Source: an uncultured Paracoccaceae bacterium | GTDB lineage: Bacteria; Pseudomonadota; Alphaproteobacteria; Rhodobacterales; Rhodobacteraceae | Direction of reading: 5' to 3' | Assembly: GCA_947489325.1 (NCBI GenBank) | Contig: CANLDA010000003.1 | Location: 1-64,000 of the forward strand | DNA length: 64,000 nucleotides | In this document: piece by piece, positions 54,926-63,516 of the stretch | How positions within the stretch are numbered: the first letter of the stretch is position 1 | How the letters are laid out: each line of letters opens with the position of its first letter | Position numbers and translations under genes: made by a program | The notes under the pieces: generated by a model | Told to the model about the DNA's origin: nothing | What the model saw: only the letters and a program-made list of their open reading frames with translations | Database searches by the model: none

Positions 54926-55438
54926 TTAATGCTTTGGTTTTGCGTAAAAATTACGGGCCAGCGTTTCTAACGCATCACGTAATTCTGCATTCTGGACAGG
55001 CGCAGCAATGTCTTGTGCCGCTTTGATGGCCTGAGCGTTCTGTTGTGGTGTCTTTTCTTTTGGCTTGGGCGCAAAGGATGCCTGACCTTCGGCAAATCCA
55101 ACCGGCGCTGTTTGGGTGATACGTAGGCGCGCAATGGCGTTATATCCATAGGCAGCGTTCACTTTATTACGCAGCCGTTCCTTTTGCATTTCCAGCATGG
55201 GCGCCTGCGCACCCGTTGTCAGAATGGTCAATGTCGCGCCAAATCCTTGGCGACCATATTTGATATCAACTGGCTTGCAGATACTGGCGGTGTCTGATCC
55301 GACGATTTCTGCCCAATGGGTCAAGACCTTGGTCACCGCAAAGCCACGGGTTTCCCCAGCTGTGCGGATTCTGTCGCGTAACAGCGACGCGGTCTTTTGA
55401 AACCCTTTTGATCTCTTTGGGCGCATCTTGGCTTGCAT
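54926..55438 (-). CDS. DciA/DUF721-like protein
   Basis: The protein (170 aa from the ATG chosen) has the DUF721 core: LTHWAEIVGSDTASICKPVDIKYGR, ATLTILTTGAQAPMLEMQKERLRNKVNAAYGYNAIARLRI. DciA-type proteins load the replicative helicase. The C-terminal third is Lys/Pro/Gln-rich and probably disordered. The frame can start at TTG 55477, ATG 55438 or ATG 55426; none has a clear ribosome site, so the start is uncertain. It diverges from mutY. Confidence 0.82.
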   Translation of the reverse strand: MQAKMRPKRSKGFQKTASLLRDRIRTAGETRGFAVTKVLTHWAEIVGSDTASICKPVDIKYGRQGFGATLTILTTGAQAPMLEMQKERLRNKVNAAYGYNAIARLRITQTAPVGFAEGQASFAPKPKEKTPQQNAQAIKAAQDIAAPVQNAELRDALETLARNFYAKPKH

Positions 55439-55511
55439 CCTTGTTTCAGGCGCTATTTTAGTGGCCCCACGAAACAACGCCAGCGAAACCGCACAAGACA
55501 GGTCCTAAATC

Positions 55512-56558
55512 TTGCGTGAACAGCCAAATCCCGCCGATCTTTTGGAATGGTATGACCGCCATGCGCGCATTATGCCGTGGCGCATTGGCCCTGCGGATCG
55601 CGCCAACGGGGATGTGTCTGACCCATATCGCGTGTGGTTGTCTGAAATTATGTTGCAACAGACCACTGTGGCTGCTGTGCGTGAATACTTCTTGCGATTC
55701 ACAGAACGTTGGCCCGACGTGCGTGCACTGGCAAGCGCCAAGGATGAGGACGTCATGGCCCAATGGGCGGGGCTTGGGTATTACGCCCGGGCGCGCAATC
55801 TGTTGAAATGTGCCCGCGCGGTGGTGACAGATCACGATGGACAGTTTCCCGATACCGAAGAGGCATTGCTGACCCTGCCAGGGATCGGCCCTTACACCGC
55901 TGCTGCTGTTGCCTCGATTGCTTTTGATCAGCAGGCCACTGTTGTGGATGGCAATGTCGAACGGGTGATGGCGCGGCTCTATGATGTACACACGCCTCTG
56001 CCCACTGCCAAGAAAGAGCTAACCGATCTGGCCGCAATCCTGACGCCCCCCAAGCGCCCCGGTGATTATGCCCAAGCGGTGATGGATCTGGGCGCAACCA
56101 TCTGCACCCCGCGCAATCCTGCCTGTGGAATTTGCCCATGGCGCACGCCGTGTCAGGCCCGACTGGCCGGAACGGCAGCAGAACTGCCCAAGAAACTGCC
56201 GAAAAAGAAAAAGCCCGTGCGCTTTGGCACCGCTTATGTGGCGCGGCGGGTGGACGGTGCGTTGCTGTTGGAAAGACGCCCTGACAAAGGATTGTTGGGT
56301 GGCATGTTGGGCTGGCCGGGGTCCGAATGGGCAGAGGACGACACCCCACCCCATGACGCCCCTATTCGCGCGGAATGGAAAACCCTGAACACCGAGGCCC
56401 GTCACACCTTTACCCATTTCCACCTGCGCCTGAAAGTTCAGACCGCGCTGGTTCCGATGGATCGCCACCCCAAAACGGGCGAATTCATTACCGCCGATCA
56501 GTTTGCCGCAGATGATTTGCCAAGCGTGATGCGCAAGGTTTTTGCCCTGATCCCCTGA
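55512..56558 (+). CDS. mutY: A/G-specific adenine glycosylase
   Basis: MutY removes adenine mispaired with 8-oxoguanine. The 348-aa protein has SEIMLQQTTV (Glu45 equivalent of the catalytic acid), LPGIGPYTAAAVASIAF and VVDGNVERVMAR (catalytic Asp), then a four-cysteine iron-sulfur loop in CTPRNPACGICPWRTPC. The C-terminal NUDIX-like 8-oxoG-reading domain follows (ALLLERRPDKGLLGGMLGWPG). The start at 55512 is a TTG, 34 bases from the DciA-like TTG start on the other strand; no ATG fits. Confidence 0.96.
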   Translation: MREQPNPADLLEWYDRHARIMPWRIGPADRANGDVSDPYRVWLSEIMLQQTTVAAVREYFLRFTERWPDVRALASAKDEDVMAQWAGLGYYARARNLLKCARAVVTDHDGQFPDTEEALLTLPGIGPYTAAAVASIAFDQQATVVDGNVERVMARLYDVHTPLPTAKKELTDLAAILTPPKRPGDYAQAVMDLGATICTPRNPACGICPWRTPCQARLAGTAAELPKKLPKKKKPVRFGTAYVARRVDGALLLERRPDKGLLGGMLGWPGSEWAEDDTPPHDAPIRAEWKTLNTEARHTFTHFHLRLKVQTALVPMDRHPKTGEFITADQFAADDLPSVMRKVFALIP

Positions 56559-56642
56559 TCTGCGACACAAAGGACGCATTGCACCGACAGACCCAGATGC
56601 GCATAGTTGACAACAACGCGCATCATGAGAAACGGTCGTGCC

Positions 56643-57776
56643 ATGCTTACCTCTCGTCAGATTGCAAAATTCAGCCGTGCCTTGCCGTTTTGGCTTTCAC
56701 TCTTGTTGATACCGCTGATCTGGTATTCGGCAATTCAAGGGGGTTGGTGGGTCATCACAGCACCGCTGGCCACGTGGTATTTGTTTTCTGCGCTGGATGC
56801 GATTACCGGTCTTAATCTGGATAACGCAGACCCTGACATCGATGACGCGCATCTGTTCTGGTATCGTCTTGTCACATTGGTCTGGCCACCTCTGCAATTT
56901 GTGACGCTATTTGGCCTGATCGGATATGCAACTGGGGCAGAGCATCTGTCGTTGCTGGAAAAGATAGGGCTGTTTTTTGGGGTCGGTGTGGTGACGGGCA
57001 CAATTGGCATCAACTACAGCCATGAATTGATGCACCAAAAGGATCGGCGCGAACGCTGGCTTGGCGATCTTTTGTTGTCCATGGTGCTCTATTCTCATTT
57101 TCGGTCGGAACATTTGCTGGTGCATCACCGCCATGTCGGCACCCCCCGAGATCCAGTCACTGCGCGCTATAATGAAGGGTTTCACAGGTATTACCCTCGG
57201 GTGTTGGTTGGCTCTTTGCGATCTGCATTCAAGGCCGAGCGCGCCATGCTCGCCCGCAAGGGTCAGTCTTGGCGTAACTTGTCCAATCCATTTTTCCGCT
57301 ATTGGGCCTTGCAGGCCGCGATGTTGTTGCTGGCCCTGATCATCGGTGGCTGGAGTGGCGTTTTCCTATTCATCTGGCAAGCAAGCGTCGCGATTTGGCA
57401 GCTAGAGTTGGTAAATTACGTCGAACATTACGGGCTGACACGCAAATATCTGGGGGATGGCAAATATGAACATGTTATGCCGCACCACAGCTGGAATGCT
57501 GCACATCGGGCGTCAAATTGGTTGCTGATCAATCTGCAACGCCACAGCGACCATCACTACAGACCAGATCGACGATTTCCGTTGCTGCAAAACTATGACG
57601 ACGCACAGGCCCCTCAACTGCCCTTTGGCTATCCGATCATGACCATGGCCGCGATGGTGCCCCCGCTCTGGCGCAAGGTCATGAACCCGCGTGTGCGCAA
57701 ATGGCGCGGCACGTATTACCCGGAAATCACGGATTGGGCGCCGTATAACAAAGCGAGCAATCCGATGCCGAAATGA
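56643..57776 (+). CDS. alkB: Alkane 1-monooxygenase (AlkB-type, non-haem di-iron)
   Basis: The 377-aa membrane enzyme hydroxylates terminal carbons of medium-chain alkanes. Its histidine boxes are HELMHQ, HLLVHHRHVGT and LQRHSDHH, and NYVEHYGL is the family HYG motif. Six hydrophobic segments surround them. Starts at TTG 56607, ATG 56625 or ATG 56643 are possible; the last is chosen because the frame then opens with LTSRQIAKFSRALPFWLSLL. No rubredoxin gene is in the window. It is downstream of mutY in the same direction and converges on creatinase. Confidence 0.93.
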   Translation: MLTSRQIAKFSRALPFWLSLLLIPLIWYSAIQGGWWVITAPLATWYLFSALDAITGLNLDNADPDIDDAHLFWYRLVTLVWPPLQFVTLFGLIGYATGAEHLSLLEKIGLFFGVGVVTGTIGINYSHELMHQKDRRERWLGDLLLSMVLYSHFRSEHLLVHHRHVGTPRDPVTARYNEGFHRYYPRVLVGSLRSAFKAERAMLARKGQSWRNLSNPFFRYWALQAAMLLLALIIGGWSGVFLFIWQASVAIWQLELVNYVEHYGLTRKYLGDGKYEHVMPHHSWNAAHRASNWLLINLQRHSDHHYRPDRRFPLLQNYDDAQAPQLPFGYPIMTMAAMVPPLWRKVMNPRVRKWRGTYYPEITDWAPYNKASNPMPK

Positions 57777-57779
57777 AAA

Positions 57780-57803
57780 CTGCCCCAGTTTTCACCGGGG
57801 CAG
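57780..57803. terminator. Hairpin between convergent alkB and creatinase genes
   Basis: CTGCCCC (57780-57786), a 10-base loop and GGGGCAG (57797-57803) form a perfect 7-base-pair stem. Read on the minus strand it is followed by TTTTCATTT, so it best serves the creatinase transcript. Confidence 0.75.
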
Positions 57804-57827
57804 CCCAAATCATCATAAGATCACAAA

Positions 57828-59036
57828 TTACCCAACAACATTGAATTCCGGACCATAAGGATAGCCGGTGATGTTTTCATTGCCATCCTCGGTGATCACA
57901 AGAATATCGTGTTCACGATACCCACCTGCACCCGGTTCATCATTTGCTATCGTCAACATCGGTTCCATGGAAATGACCATGCCCGGCTCTAGCACCGTGT
58001 CGATGTCTTCGCGCAGCTCAAGCCCTGCCTCGCGACCATAATAATGGCTGAGCACACCAAATGAATGCCCATAGCCAAAGGTGCGATGTTGCAGCATTTG
58101 GCGCTCTTCAAAGAAATCGTTGATCTGGTGGGTGATCTCGGCACAGCTTGCGCCGGGTTTCAGCAAGGAAATCCCCAACTCATGCGCGCCGACGTTGGCC
58201 TCCCAATAGCGCAGGCTGGCAGGATCCACCGCTTTCACAAACATCGTGCGTTCCAGAGCGGTGTAATATCCGGAAATCATCGGGAATGTGTTGAGGCTGA
58301 GGATATCGCCGCGCTGTAGCTGACGTGCAGTGACGGGGTTATGCGCACCATCAGTGTTGATACCTGATTGGAACCACACCCAAGTGTCGCGATATTCCGC
58401 ATCCGGGAAACGTTTTGCGATTTCCATTTCCATTGCGTCGCGGCCCGCCATGGCCACGTCAATTTCACGCGCACCTTCTTTGACCGCATCGCGGATCGCA
58501 TAGCCGCCCACATCTGCCACAGCGGCGCCTGCACGGATCATCACGATCTCAGCTTCGGATTTATGCATGCGTTGGCGCATTGTGGCCTCATACAAGTCCA
58601 CCATGCTGGATGGCTTCAGGAAGGTTTCCAGCTTGGCCTTTTGCATCATACTTAGGTGATCGCTTTCATATCCGATCACCCCGTTTTCGCCAGATACCGA
58701 ACGGATCGCGCGCCAGTAATTATCGCGCTGCCAATCAGTATAGGTGATGTTGTCGCCATAACAGCGCCGCCATGGTTGGCCCGCATCGATACCTGCGCTG
58801 ATGGTTACGCATTCGGTCTCTGTCACCACCAATCCGTAAGGCCGCCCAAAGGCGCAATAGGTGAAACCCGAGTAGTAAGAAATATTGTGCATCGACGTAA
58901 ATACGGCCGCGGACACACCCGCATCTGCCATGATCTTACGAAGACCTGCCACGCGCGTGGCATATTCAGCCTCTGCAAATTGCAAAGGCGCTTTTTCACC
59001 GTTGTGAAAACGGTACATTTCAGGACGTGCAGTCAT
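57828..59036 (-). CDS. Creatinase (creatine amidinohydrolase)
   Basis: Creatinase splits creatine to sarcosine and urea. The 402-aa protein follows the Pseudomonas creatinase closely. Shared segments include HNISYYSGFTYCAFGRPY, WFQSGINTDGAHNPVT, RTFGYGHSFGVLSHYYGREA and LELREDIDTVLEPGMVISME. The His in FGYGHSFG is the catalytic residue in the pita-bread fold. Length (about 403) and sequence are typical. GGAGGTC precedes the start. Sarcosine made here could feed the dehydrogenase encoded at 36891. An inverted repeat lies upstream at 59072-59110. Confidence 0.94.
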   Translation of the reverse strand: MTARPEMYRFHNGEKAPLQFAEAEYATRVAGLRKIMADAGVSAAVFTSMHNISYYSGFTYCAFGRPYGLVVTETECVTISAGIDAGQPWRRCYGDNITYTDWQRDNYWRAIRSVSGENGVIGYESDHLSMMQKAKLETFLKPSSMVDLYEATMRQRMHKSEAEIVMIRAGAAVADVGGYAIRDAVKEGAREIDVAMAGRDAMEMEIAKRFPDAEYRDTWVWFQSGINTDGAHNPVTARQLQRGDILSLNTFPMISGYYTALERTMFVKAVDPASLRYWEANVGAHELGISLLKPGASCAEITHQINDFFEERQMLQHRTFGYGHSFGVLSHYYGREAGLELREDIDTVLEPGMVISMEPMLTIANDEPGAGGYREHDILVITEDGNENITGYPYGPEFNVVG

Positions 59037-59381
59037 TTGTTGACCTCCAGTTCAAGGACGCATCAGGCACAGGGGCCTCTTTTGATGCGCCAGCGTTCAA
59101 AAGAGGTCCCGGCGTTCAGGACTGGATTATGATAAAGCGCGCTCCTTTATGACTGTCAGGAGCGTGGCGACGCCATCGCCATTTGCTGTGGGGACTGTAA
59201 TGTCATGATTCAGTATCTGACAAGCCCGTTCCCGCCATTGATATGTCGCTTTCCATCCTCTTGGTTTTGTCGAGAACAGAATGTCGCGCATTCTGATCTC
59301 ATATCGGCAGCGCACGTGATCTGCCATGACTCGAACAAACAAGGAATTGCTGTAATGTAGCGATCAACAAAGGAGACACCC
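59037..59381. other. 345-base divergent intergenic region between creatinase and P1 peptidase
   Basis: No gene is supported here. The only notable structure is a long dyad at 59072-59110. A 71-codon minus-strand frame (59127-59342) has no recognisable family and no ribosome site. Promoters for both outward genes must lie here. Confidence 0.6.
59072..59110. promoter_or_regulatory. 14-base inverted repeat upstream of creatinase, candidate operator
   Basis: GGGGCCTCTTTTGA (59072-59085) and TCAAAAGAGGTCCC (59097-59110) match as an inverted repeat with one mismatch and an 11-base spacer. The last ten bases of each arm are perfect. It ends 36 bases before the creatinase start on the minus strand, a good place for an operator. 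Confidence 0.6.
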
Positions 59382-60365
59382 ATGACACCCGGCCCGCGAA
59401 ATTTGATCACTGATGTTGCAGGCTTGCGGGTTGGCAACGCCTCTGATGCAAAGATCAAATCAGGCACCACCGTTTTAACCGCCAAAACACCGTTCACGGT
59501 TGGGGTCAATGTCATGGGCGGCGCGCCCGGCACACGGGAAACCGACCTTCTGGCCCCTGATAAAACTGTGCAACAGGTCAACGCATTGGTTCTGTCAGGT
59601 GGATCCGCCATCGGGTTGGATGCGGCATCAGGCGTGGTAGATGCTCTACGCGCCCAAAGCCTTGGGTTTGCGGTTGCAGATCAGGTTGTCCCCATTGTTC
59701 CTGCTGCCATATTGTTTGACCTGCTGAATGGTGGGGACAAACGATGGGGTCGCTCCCCCTATTACGATCTGGGAAAGGCTGCATTGACCGCAGCGCACAC
59801 AGATTTTGATCTGGGCACAGAAGGGGCCGGCACAGGCTGCACCACCAATTCGTTGAAAGGCGGGCTTGGCTCTGCCTCTGTGGTTCTGCCATCGGGTCAC
59901 ACAGTGGGCGCATTGGTGGCAGTCAATGCGCTGGGTGATGCAGTTGTGCCGGATACCGCACATTTTTGGGCCGCCCCTTGGGAAATCAAAGGAGAATTTG
60001 GCGATATCGGCGCGGCACATAAGTTCCCGACAAACTGGCCGCAGACAAAGCTTTCTCAACACAACACCACCATCGCCATTGTTGCCACCGATGCCGCACT
60101 GGATCAGGCACAATGCACGCGTATGGCGACGGCTGCGCAGGATGGCATGGCCCGCGCGTTGGTGCCCAGCCACACGCCTATGGACGGCGATCTGGTGTTT
60201 GCAGCGTCAACTGGGCAACGACCTTTGCAGGATGATTTGTCTGATCCTGTGATGATAGGCCATGCCGCAACCACATGTCTGGCACGCGCCATTGCCCGTG
60301 GGGTGTTCCACGCAACCGCGGCAAAAGGCGACACGGTTCCTTGTTATCAAGAACGTTTCAAATAA
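59382..60365 (+). CDS. P1 (DmpA-type) aminopeptidase family protein
   Basis: The 327-aa protein belongs to the self-processing P1 peptidases, which cleave themselves and then remove N-terminal D- or beta-amino acids or act on amides. The key block GAGTGCTTNSLKGGLGSASV holds the Asn-Ser-like cleavage region; the usual GxGxxxGxKGGxGtaS is mostly kept. LVLSGGSAIGLDAASGVVDAL is the other conserved stretch. GGAG precedes the ATG. It diverges from creatinase, so the two could be co-regulated, but no functional link is shown. Confidence 0.85.
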   Translation: MTPGPRNLITDVAGLRVGNASDAKIKSGTTVLTAKTPFTVGVNVMGGAPGTRETDLLAPDKTVQQVNALVLSGGSAIGLDAASGVVDALRAQSLGFAVADQVVPIVPAAILFDLLNGGDKRWGRSPYYDLGKAALTAAHTDFDLGTEGAGTGCTTNSLKGGLGSASVVLPSGHTVGALVAVNALGDAVVPDTAHFWAAPWEIKGEFGDIGAAHKFPTNWPQTKLSQHNTTIAIVATDAALDQAQCTRMATAAQDGMARALVPSHTPMDGDLVFAASTGQRPLQDDLSDPVMIGHAATTCLARAIARGVFHATAAKGDTVPCYQERFK

Positions 60366-60452
60366 CCTCTTGGCAACCTGCGCTATGATTTGCAACGCGG
60401 CGGGCAGATACGTTTGCAGCGCCCGCAAGAGCAGCCCCGCCGCCTTGCCCGA

Positions 60453-61232
60453 TCATCCCAACAATTCTTGCATCAAAGCACTGTCTGTCTCTTCCAGATC
60501 AGCGATCACGTCAAAATGATGGCGCCCCGGTGCGATCACGTGCCCACAGTCCCAAGCCTCTGCCAGCCACCGCGCCTGATCCAGAAACGCAGGTCGCTCA
60601 TCTCCGCCCACCCATGCCGTGACAGGCAGTTCTGACAAAGGGCGCGCCAATACCGGGCTTTCTGCTATGGCTTCATCAGAACTCAACCGCAAATCATCAT
60701 TCATGGCTGTTCGTAACAATGGTCGTAAATCAGACAAGGGTGAAATAGGCACCACCTTCTGAATGCGGTGCGCCACTTGGTCTGGCAAGACACCTTTACA
60801 CACCATCCGCGCCACCAAATGCCCACCTGCCGAATGACCTGCCAATACAATCGGCTCTACAAACCGTGCTGCAACCTTTTGAATAACCACTGCGATCTGC
60901 TGTGTGATCTCTCCAATACGTGCATCTGGGGCCAGACGATAGCTTGGAATAACAACCGACCATCCCCGCGCCACAGCCCCCGCTGCAAGATGTGACCAAC
61001 TGCTGCGGTCAAAGGCGCGCCAATATCCGCCATGAACAAATACCATCACCCCTACTGCAGATGTGTCGGGCAAAAACACATCAAAGACATCCCGTACATC
61101 CGGCCCATATGGCACCCCGATTTCACACCGGCAGCGCTCGCGAAACGCCGCCGCCTTTTGCGCCCACATATCCGGAAAGTCACTGGCACCCGCGATATAG
61201 GCCCCATTGGCATAGGCATCATCCAAATCCAT
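60453..61232 (-). CDS. Alpha/beta hydrolase, kynurenine-formamidase-like
   Basis: The 259-aa protein has the oxyanion motif VHGGYWRAF near 65, the nucleophile AGHSAGGH near 130, and a late RHHFDVIADL with the catalytic His. HGGxW and GHSAGGH together are typical of arylformamidases (KynB-like), which open N-formylkynurenine. Starts at GTG 61256 and ATG 61232 are possible; the ATG is chosen because it matches the family length better. No other kynurenine-pathway gene is nearby, so another amide or ester substrate is possible. Confidence 0.8.
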   Translation of the reverse strand: MDLDDAYANGAYIAGASDFPDMWAQKAAAFRERCRCEIGVPYGPDVRDVFDVFLPDTSAVGVMVFVHGGYWRAFDRSSWSHLAAGAVARGWSVVIPSYRLAPDARIGEITQQIAVVIQKVAARFVEPIVLAGHSAGGHLVARMVCKGVLPDQVAHRIQKVVPISPLSDLRPLLRTAMNDDLRLSSDEAIAESPVLARPLSELPVTAWVGGDERPAFLDQARWLAEAWDCGHVIAPGRHHFDVIADLEETDSALMQELLG

Positions 61233-61293
61233 AGTGGTCTCTTTTGTTGACTTCACGATCGTTTCATCTCTTTTCTGGACTCATATTGTTAAC

Positions 61294-61305
61294 TGGACAA
61301 GTCCA
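61294..61305. promoter_or_regulatory. Short dyad TGGAC-AA-GTCCA between formamidase-like gene and gabD
   Basis: A 5-base inverted repeat with a 2-base centre lies 45 bases before gabD in the divergent gap, with another TGGAC at 61276-61280. It could be half of a regulator site, but such short dyads occur by chance. Confidence 0.25.
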
Positions 61306-61349
61306 ACCGCAGATGCTTTGCATTCGCGCGACATATACTGGAGACCCCT

Positions 61350-62825
61350 ATGCTTGACGCAACAACTGATTTGAAATCCCTTCTTAAGGACCCATCTCTT
61401 CTGGAAACCCGCGCCTATATCGGTGGGCAGTTCGTTGCCGGCGAGGGGGGCACTTTTGACGTGAAGAACCCCGCGCGCGGTGATGTTGTTGCCCAAGTGG
61501 CAGACGTCACACGCCCACAGGTGGCAGGTGCAATTGCACAGGCGGACGCGGCACAAAAAGAATGGGCCAAATGGACCGGCAAGGAACGCGCAAATGTGAT
61601 GCGCAAATGGTTTGATCTGATGATTGAAAATCAGGACGATCTGGGCGTCATCCTGACCGCAGAAATGGGCAAACCTCTGGCCGAAGCCAAAGGCGAGATC
61701 GGTTATGGCGCGTCTTTCATCGAATTTTTCGCCGAAGAGGCCAAACGCATCTATGGTGAAACAATTCCCGGCCATCAGCGCGACAAACGTATCACCGTGA
61801 TCAAACAGCCCATCGGTGTTGCCGCGTCTATCACACCGTGGAACTTCCCCAATGCGATGATCACCCGTAAGGCGGGCCCGGCACTGGCGGCTGGCTGTGC
61901 ATTCGTGGCACGCCCCGCAGCAGAAACACCGCTATCTGCAATCGTTCTGGCGGTTTTGGCAGACCGCGCAGGTATTCCGGCGGGTGTATTCAACGTTGTC
62001 CCATCCTCACGATCCAGCGACATCGGTAAAGAGTTCTGTGAAAACGACGCTGTGCGCAAACTGACCTTTACTGGATCAACCGAAGTTGGCCGCATTCTGT
62101 TGCGTCAAGCCGCTGATAGCGTGATGAAATGTTCTATGGAATTGGGTGGCAACGCACCGTTCATCGTGTTTGACGATGCTGACCTAGATGCCGCTGTCGA
62201 AGGCGCAATCATGTGCAAATTCCGCAACAACGGGCAAACCTGCGTCTGCGCCAACCGCATTTACGTGCAGGCGGGTGTCTATGACGCTTTTGCTGAAAAA
62301 TTACGCGCACGTGTGGCGGCAATGAAGGTCGGGGATGGTCTGGAAGATGGTGTTCTGTTTGGTCCGCTGATCAATACCGGTGCCATGGATAAGGTGCAGG
62401 AACATATCGCAGATGCCACAGCCAAAGGCGCCGAGGTTATTTTGGGCGGCAAAGTATCTGATCTGGGCGGTAGTTTCTTTGAGCCAACCATCGTAACAGG
62501 CGCCACACAGGACATGGCCTTTGCCACTGATGAAACCTTTGGCCCGCTGGCCCCTTTGTTCAAGTTTGAAAACGAGGACGAAGTGATCGCTATGGCCAAT
62601 GACACGATCTTTGGCCTGGCGTCCTATTTCTATGCCAAAGACCTAAGCCGCGTTTACAAGGTGGCCGAAGCGTTGGAATATGGCATCGTTGGCATCAACA
62701 CAGGTATCATTTCAACCGAGGTTGCGCCCTTTGGTGGGGTCAAACAATCCGGCCTTGGCCGCGAAGGCAGCCACCACGGCATCGAGGATTACCTTGAGAT
62801 GAAATACATCTGCATGTCGGTCTGA
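61350..62825 (+). CDS. gabD: NAD(P)-dependent succinate-semialdehyde dehydrogenase
   Basis: GabD oxidises succinate semialdehyde to succinate. The 491-aa aldehyde dehydrogenase has ITPWNFPNAMITRKAGPALA (cofactor site), FTGSTEVGRILL, MELGGNAPFIVFDDAD and the catalytic cysteine in RNNGQTCVCANRIYVQ. The extended CVCAN form is typical of GabD. The C-terminal EVAPFGGVKQSGLGREGSHHGI matches the group. GGAG precedes the ATG. It may act in the breakdown of gamma-aminobutyrate or polyamines; no aminotransferase is next to it. Confidence 0.93.
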   Translation: MLDATTDLKSLLKDPSLLETRAYIGGQFVAGEGGTFDVKNPARGDVVAQVADVTRPQVAGAIAQADAAQKEWAKWTGKERANVMRKWFDLMIENQDDLGVILTAEMGKPLAEAKGEIGYGASFIEFFAEEAKRIYGETIPGHQRDKRITVIKQPIGVAASITPWNFPNAMITRKAGPALAAGCAFVARPAAETPLSAIVLAVLADRAGIPAGVFNVVPSSRSSDIGKEFCENDAVRKLTFTGSTEVGRILLRQAADSVMKCSMELGGNAPFIVFDDADLDAAVEGAIMCKFRNNGQTCVCANRIYVQAGVYDAFAEKLRARVAAMKVGDGLEDGVLFGPLINTGAMDKVQEHIADATAKGAEVILGGKVSDLGGSFFEPTIVTGATQDMAFATDETFGPLAPLFKFENEDEVIAMANDTIFGLASYFYAKDLSRVYKVAEALEYGIVGINTGIISTEVAPFGGVKQSGLGREGSHHGIEDYLEMKYICMSV

Positions 62826-62840
62826 TCCGACTGCAAAGAG

Positions 62841-62860
62841 GCGGGGGGCCAGCCCCCCGC
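62841..62860. terminator. Perfect GC hairpin after gabD
   Basis: GCGGGGGGC, CA and GCCCCCCGC form a 9-base-pair perfect stem with almost no loop. No T tract follows (ACCCCCCGGG comes next), so it is a hairpin-type ending or a pause site, not a standard terminator. Confidence 0.6.
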
Positions 62861-62979
62861 ACCCCCCGGGATTCTTTCACCAAGAAGAAGCATAATCCCG
62901 CAAAAGTACCTTTCTCATAATTTATGCACAATCACGCCAAGGATTGACCACGCGGCTGCGTTTCATCACGGTGATGCGT

Positions 62980-63516
62980 ATGACAGTCAGCGACGAAGAT
63001 TTGGCCCAAGCGGCGGCACATGGGGATGCAAAGGCGTTTTCGTCTTTGTTGCATCGTCATTATGATCGCATCTTTGCGCTTGGGTTTCGCATGACGGGTC
63101 ATCGTGCCGAAGCCGAAGATTTGACACAGGATATTTGTGCCGCCCTGCCAGATAAAATCGCGAGATATGTGCCGACCGCGCGCTTTACAACATGGTTGTA
63201 TCGGGTGGTGGTCAATGCGGCACATGACCGGCGACGACGCGCGGCCACCCATGCGCGTGCAGCGGATGGGTGGGGCGATTGGGAAGTATCCCGACAAGCC
63301 GCGATCTCTGATACTAACGCCCAATTAGATTGGCTGACCCGCGCCATGCGTGCCTTGCCCGAAGATTTGCGTGATACACTGGCATTGGTTCTGGATGACA
63401 TGACCCACGCGCAAACCGCAGAGATACTTGGCGTATCTGAAGGCACCATAAGTTGGCGCATTTCCGAGGCCAAGAAACACCTGCGTGCCCTGAAACAACA
63501 GGAGGACGCCCCATGA
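62980..63516 (+). CDS. RNA polymerase ECF-type sigma factor
   Basis: The 178-aa protein has region 2 (HYDRIFALGFRMTGHRAEAEDLTQDI and TTWLYRVVVNAAHD) and region 4 (ALPEDLRDTLALVLDDMTHAQTA and EILGVSEGTISWRISEAKKHL). Region 4 reads as a clear helix-turn-helix. It belongs to the extracytoplasmic-function group. Possible starts are TTG 62944, ATG 62974 and ATG 62980; none has a strong ribosome site. It overlaps the next gene in ATGA, so the downstream product probably regulates it or is its target. Confidence 0.9.
   Translation: MTVSDEDLAQAAAHGDAKAFSSLLHRHYDRIFALGFRMTGHRAEAEDLTQDICAALPDKIARYVPTARFTTWLYRVVVNAAHDRRRRAATHARAADGWGDWEVSRQAAISDTNAQLDWLTRAMRALPEDLRDTLALVLDDMTHAQTAEILGVSEGTISWRISEAKKHLRALKQQEDAP

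Noticed and set aside
59127-59342. 71-codon minus-strand frame in the creatinase/P1-peptidase gap
   Set aside because: No ribosome site, unusual composition, and the region is a divergent promoter gap.
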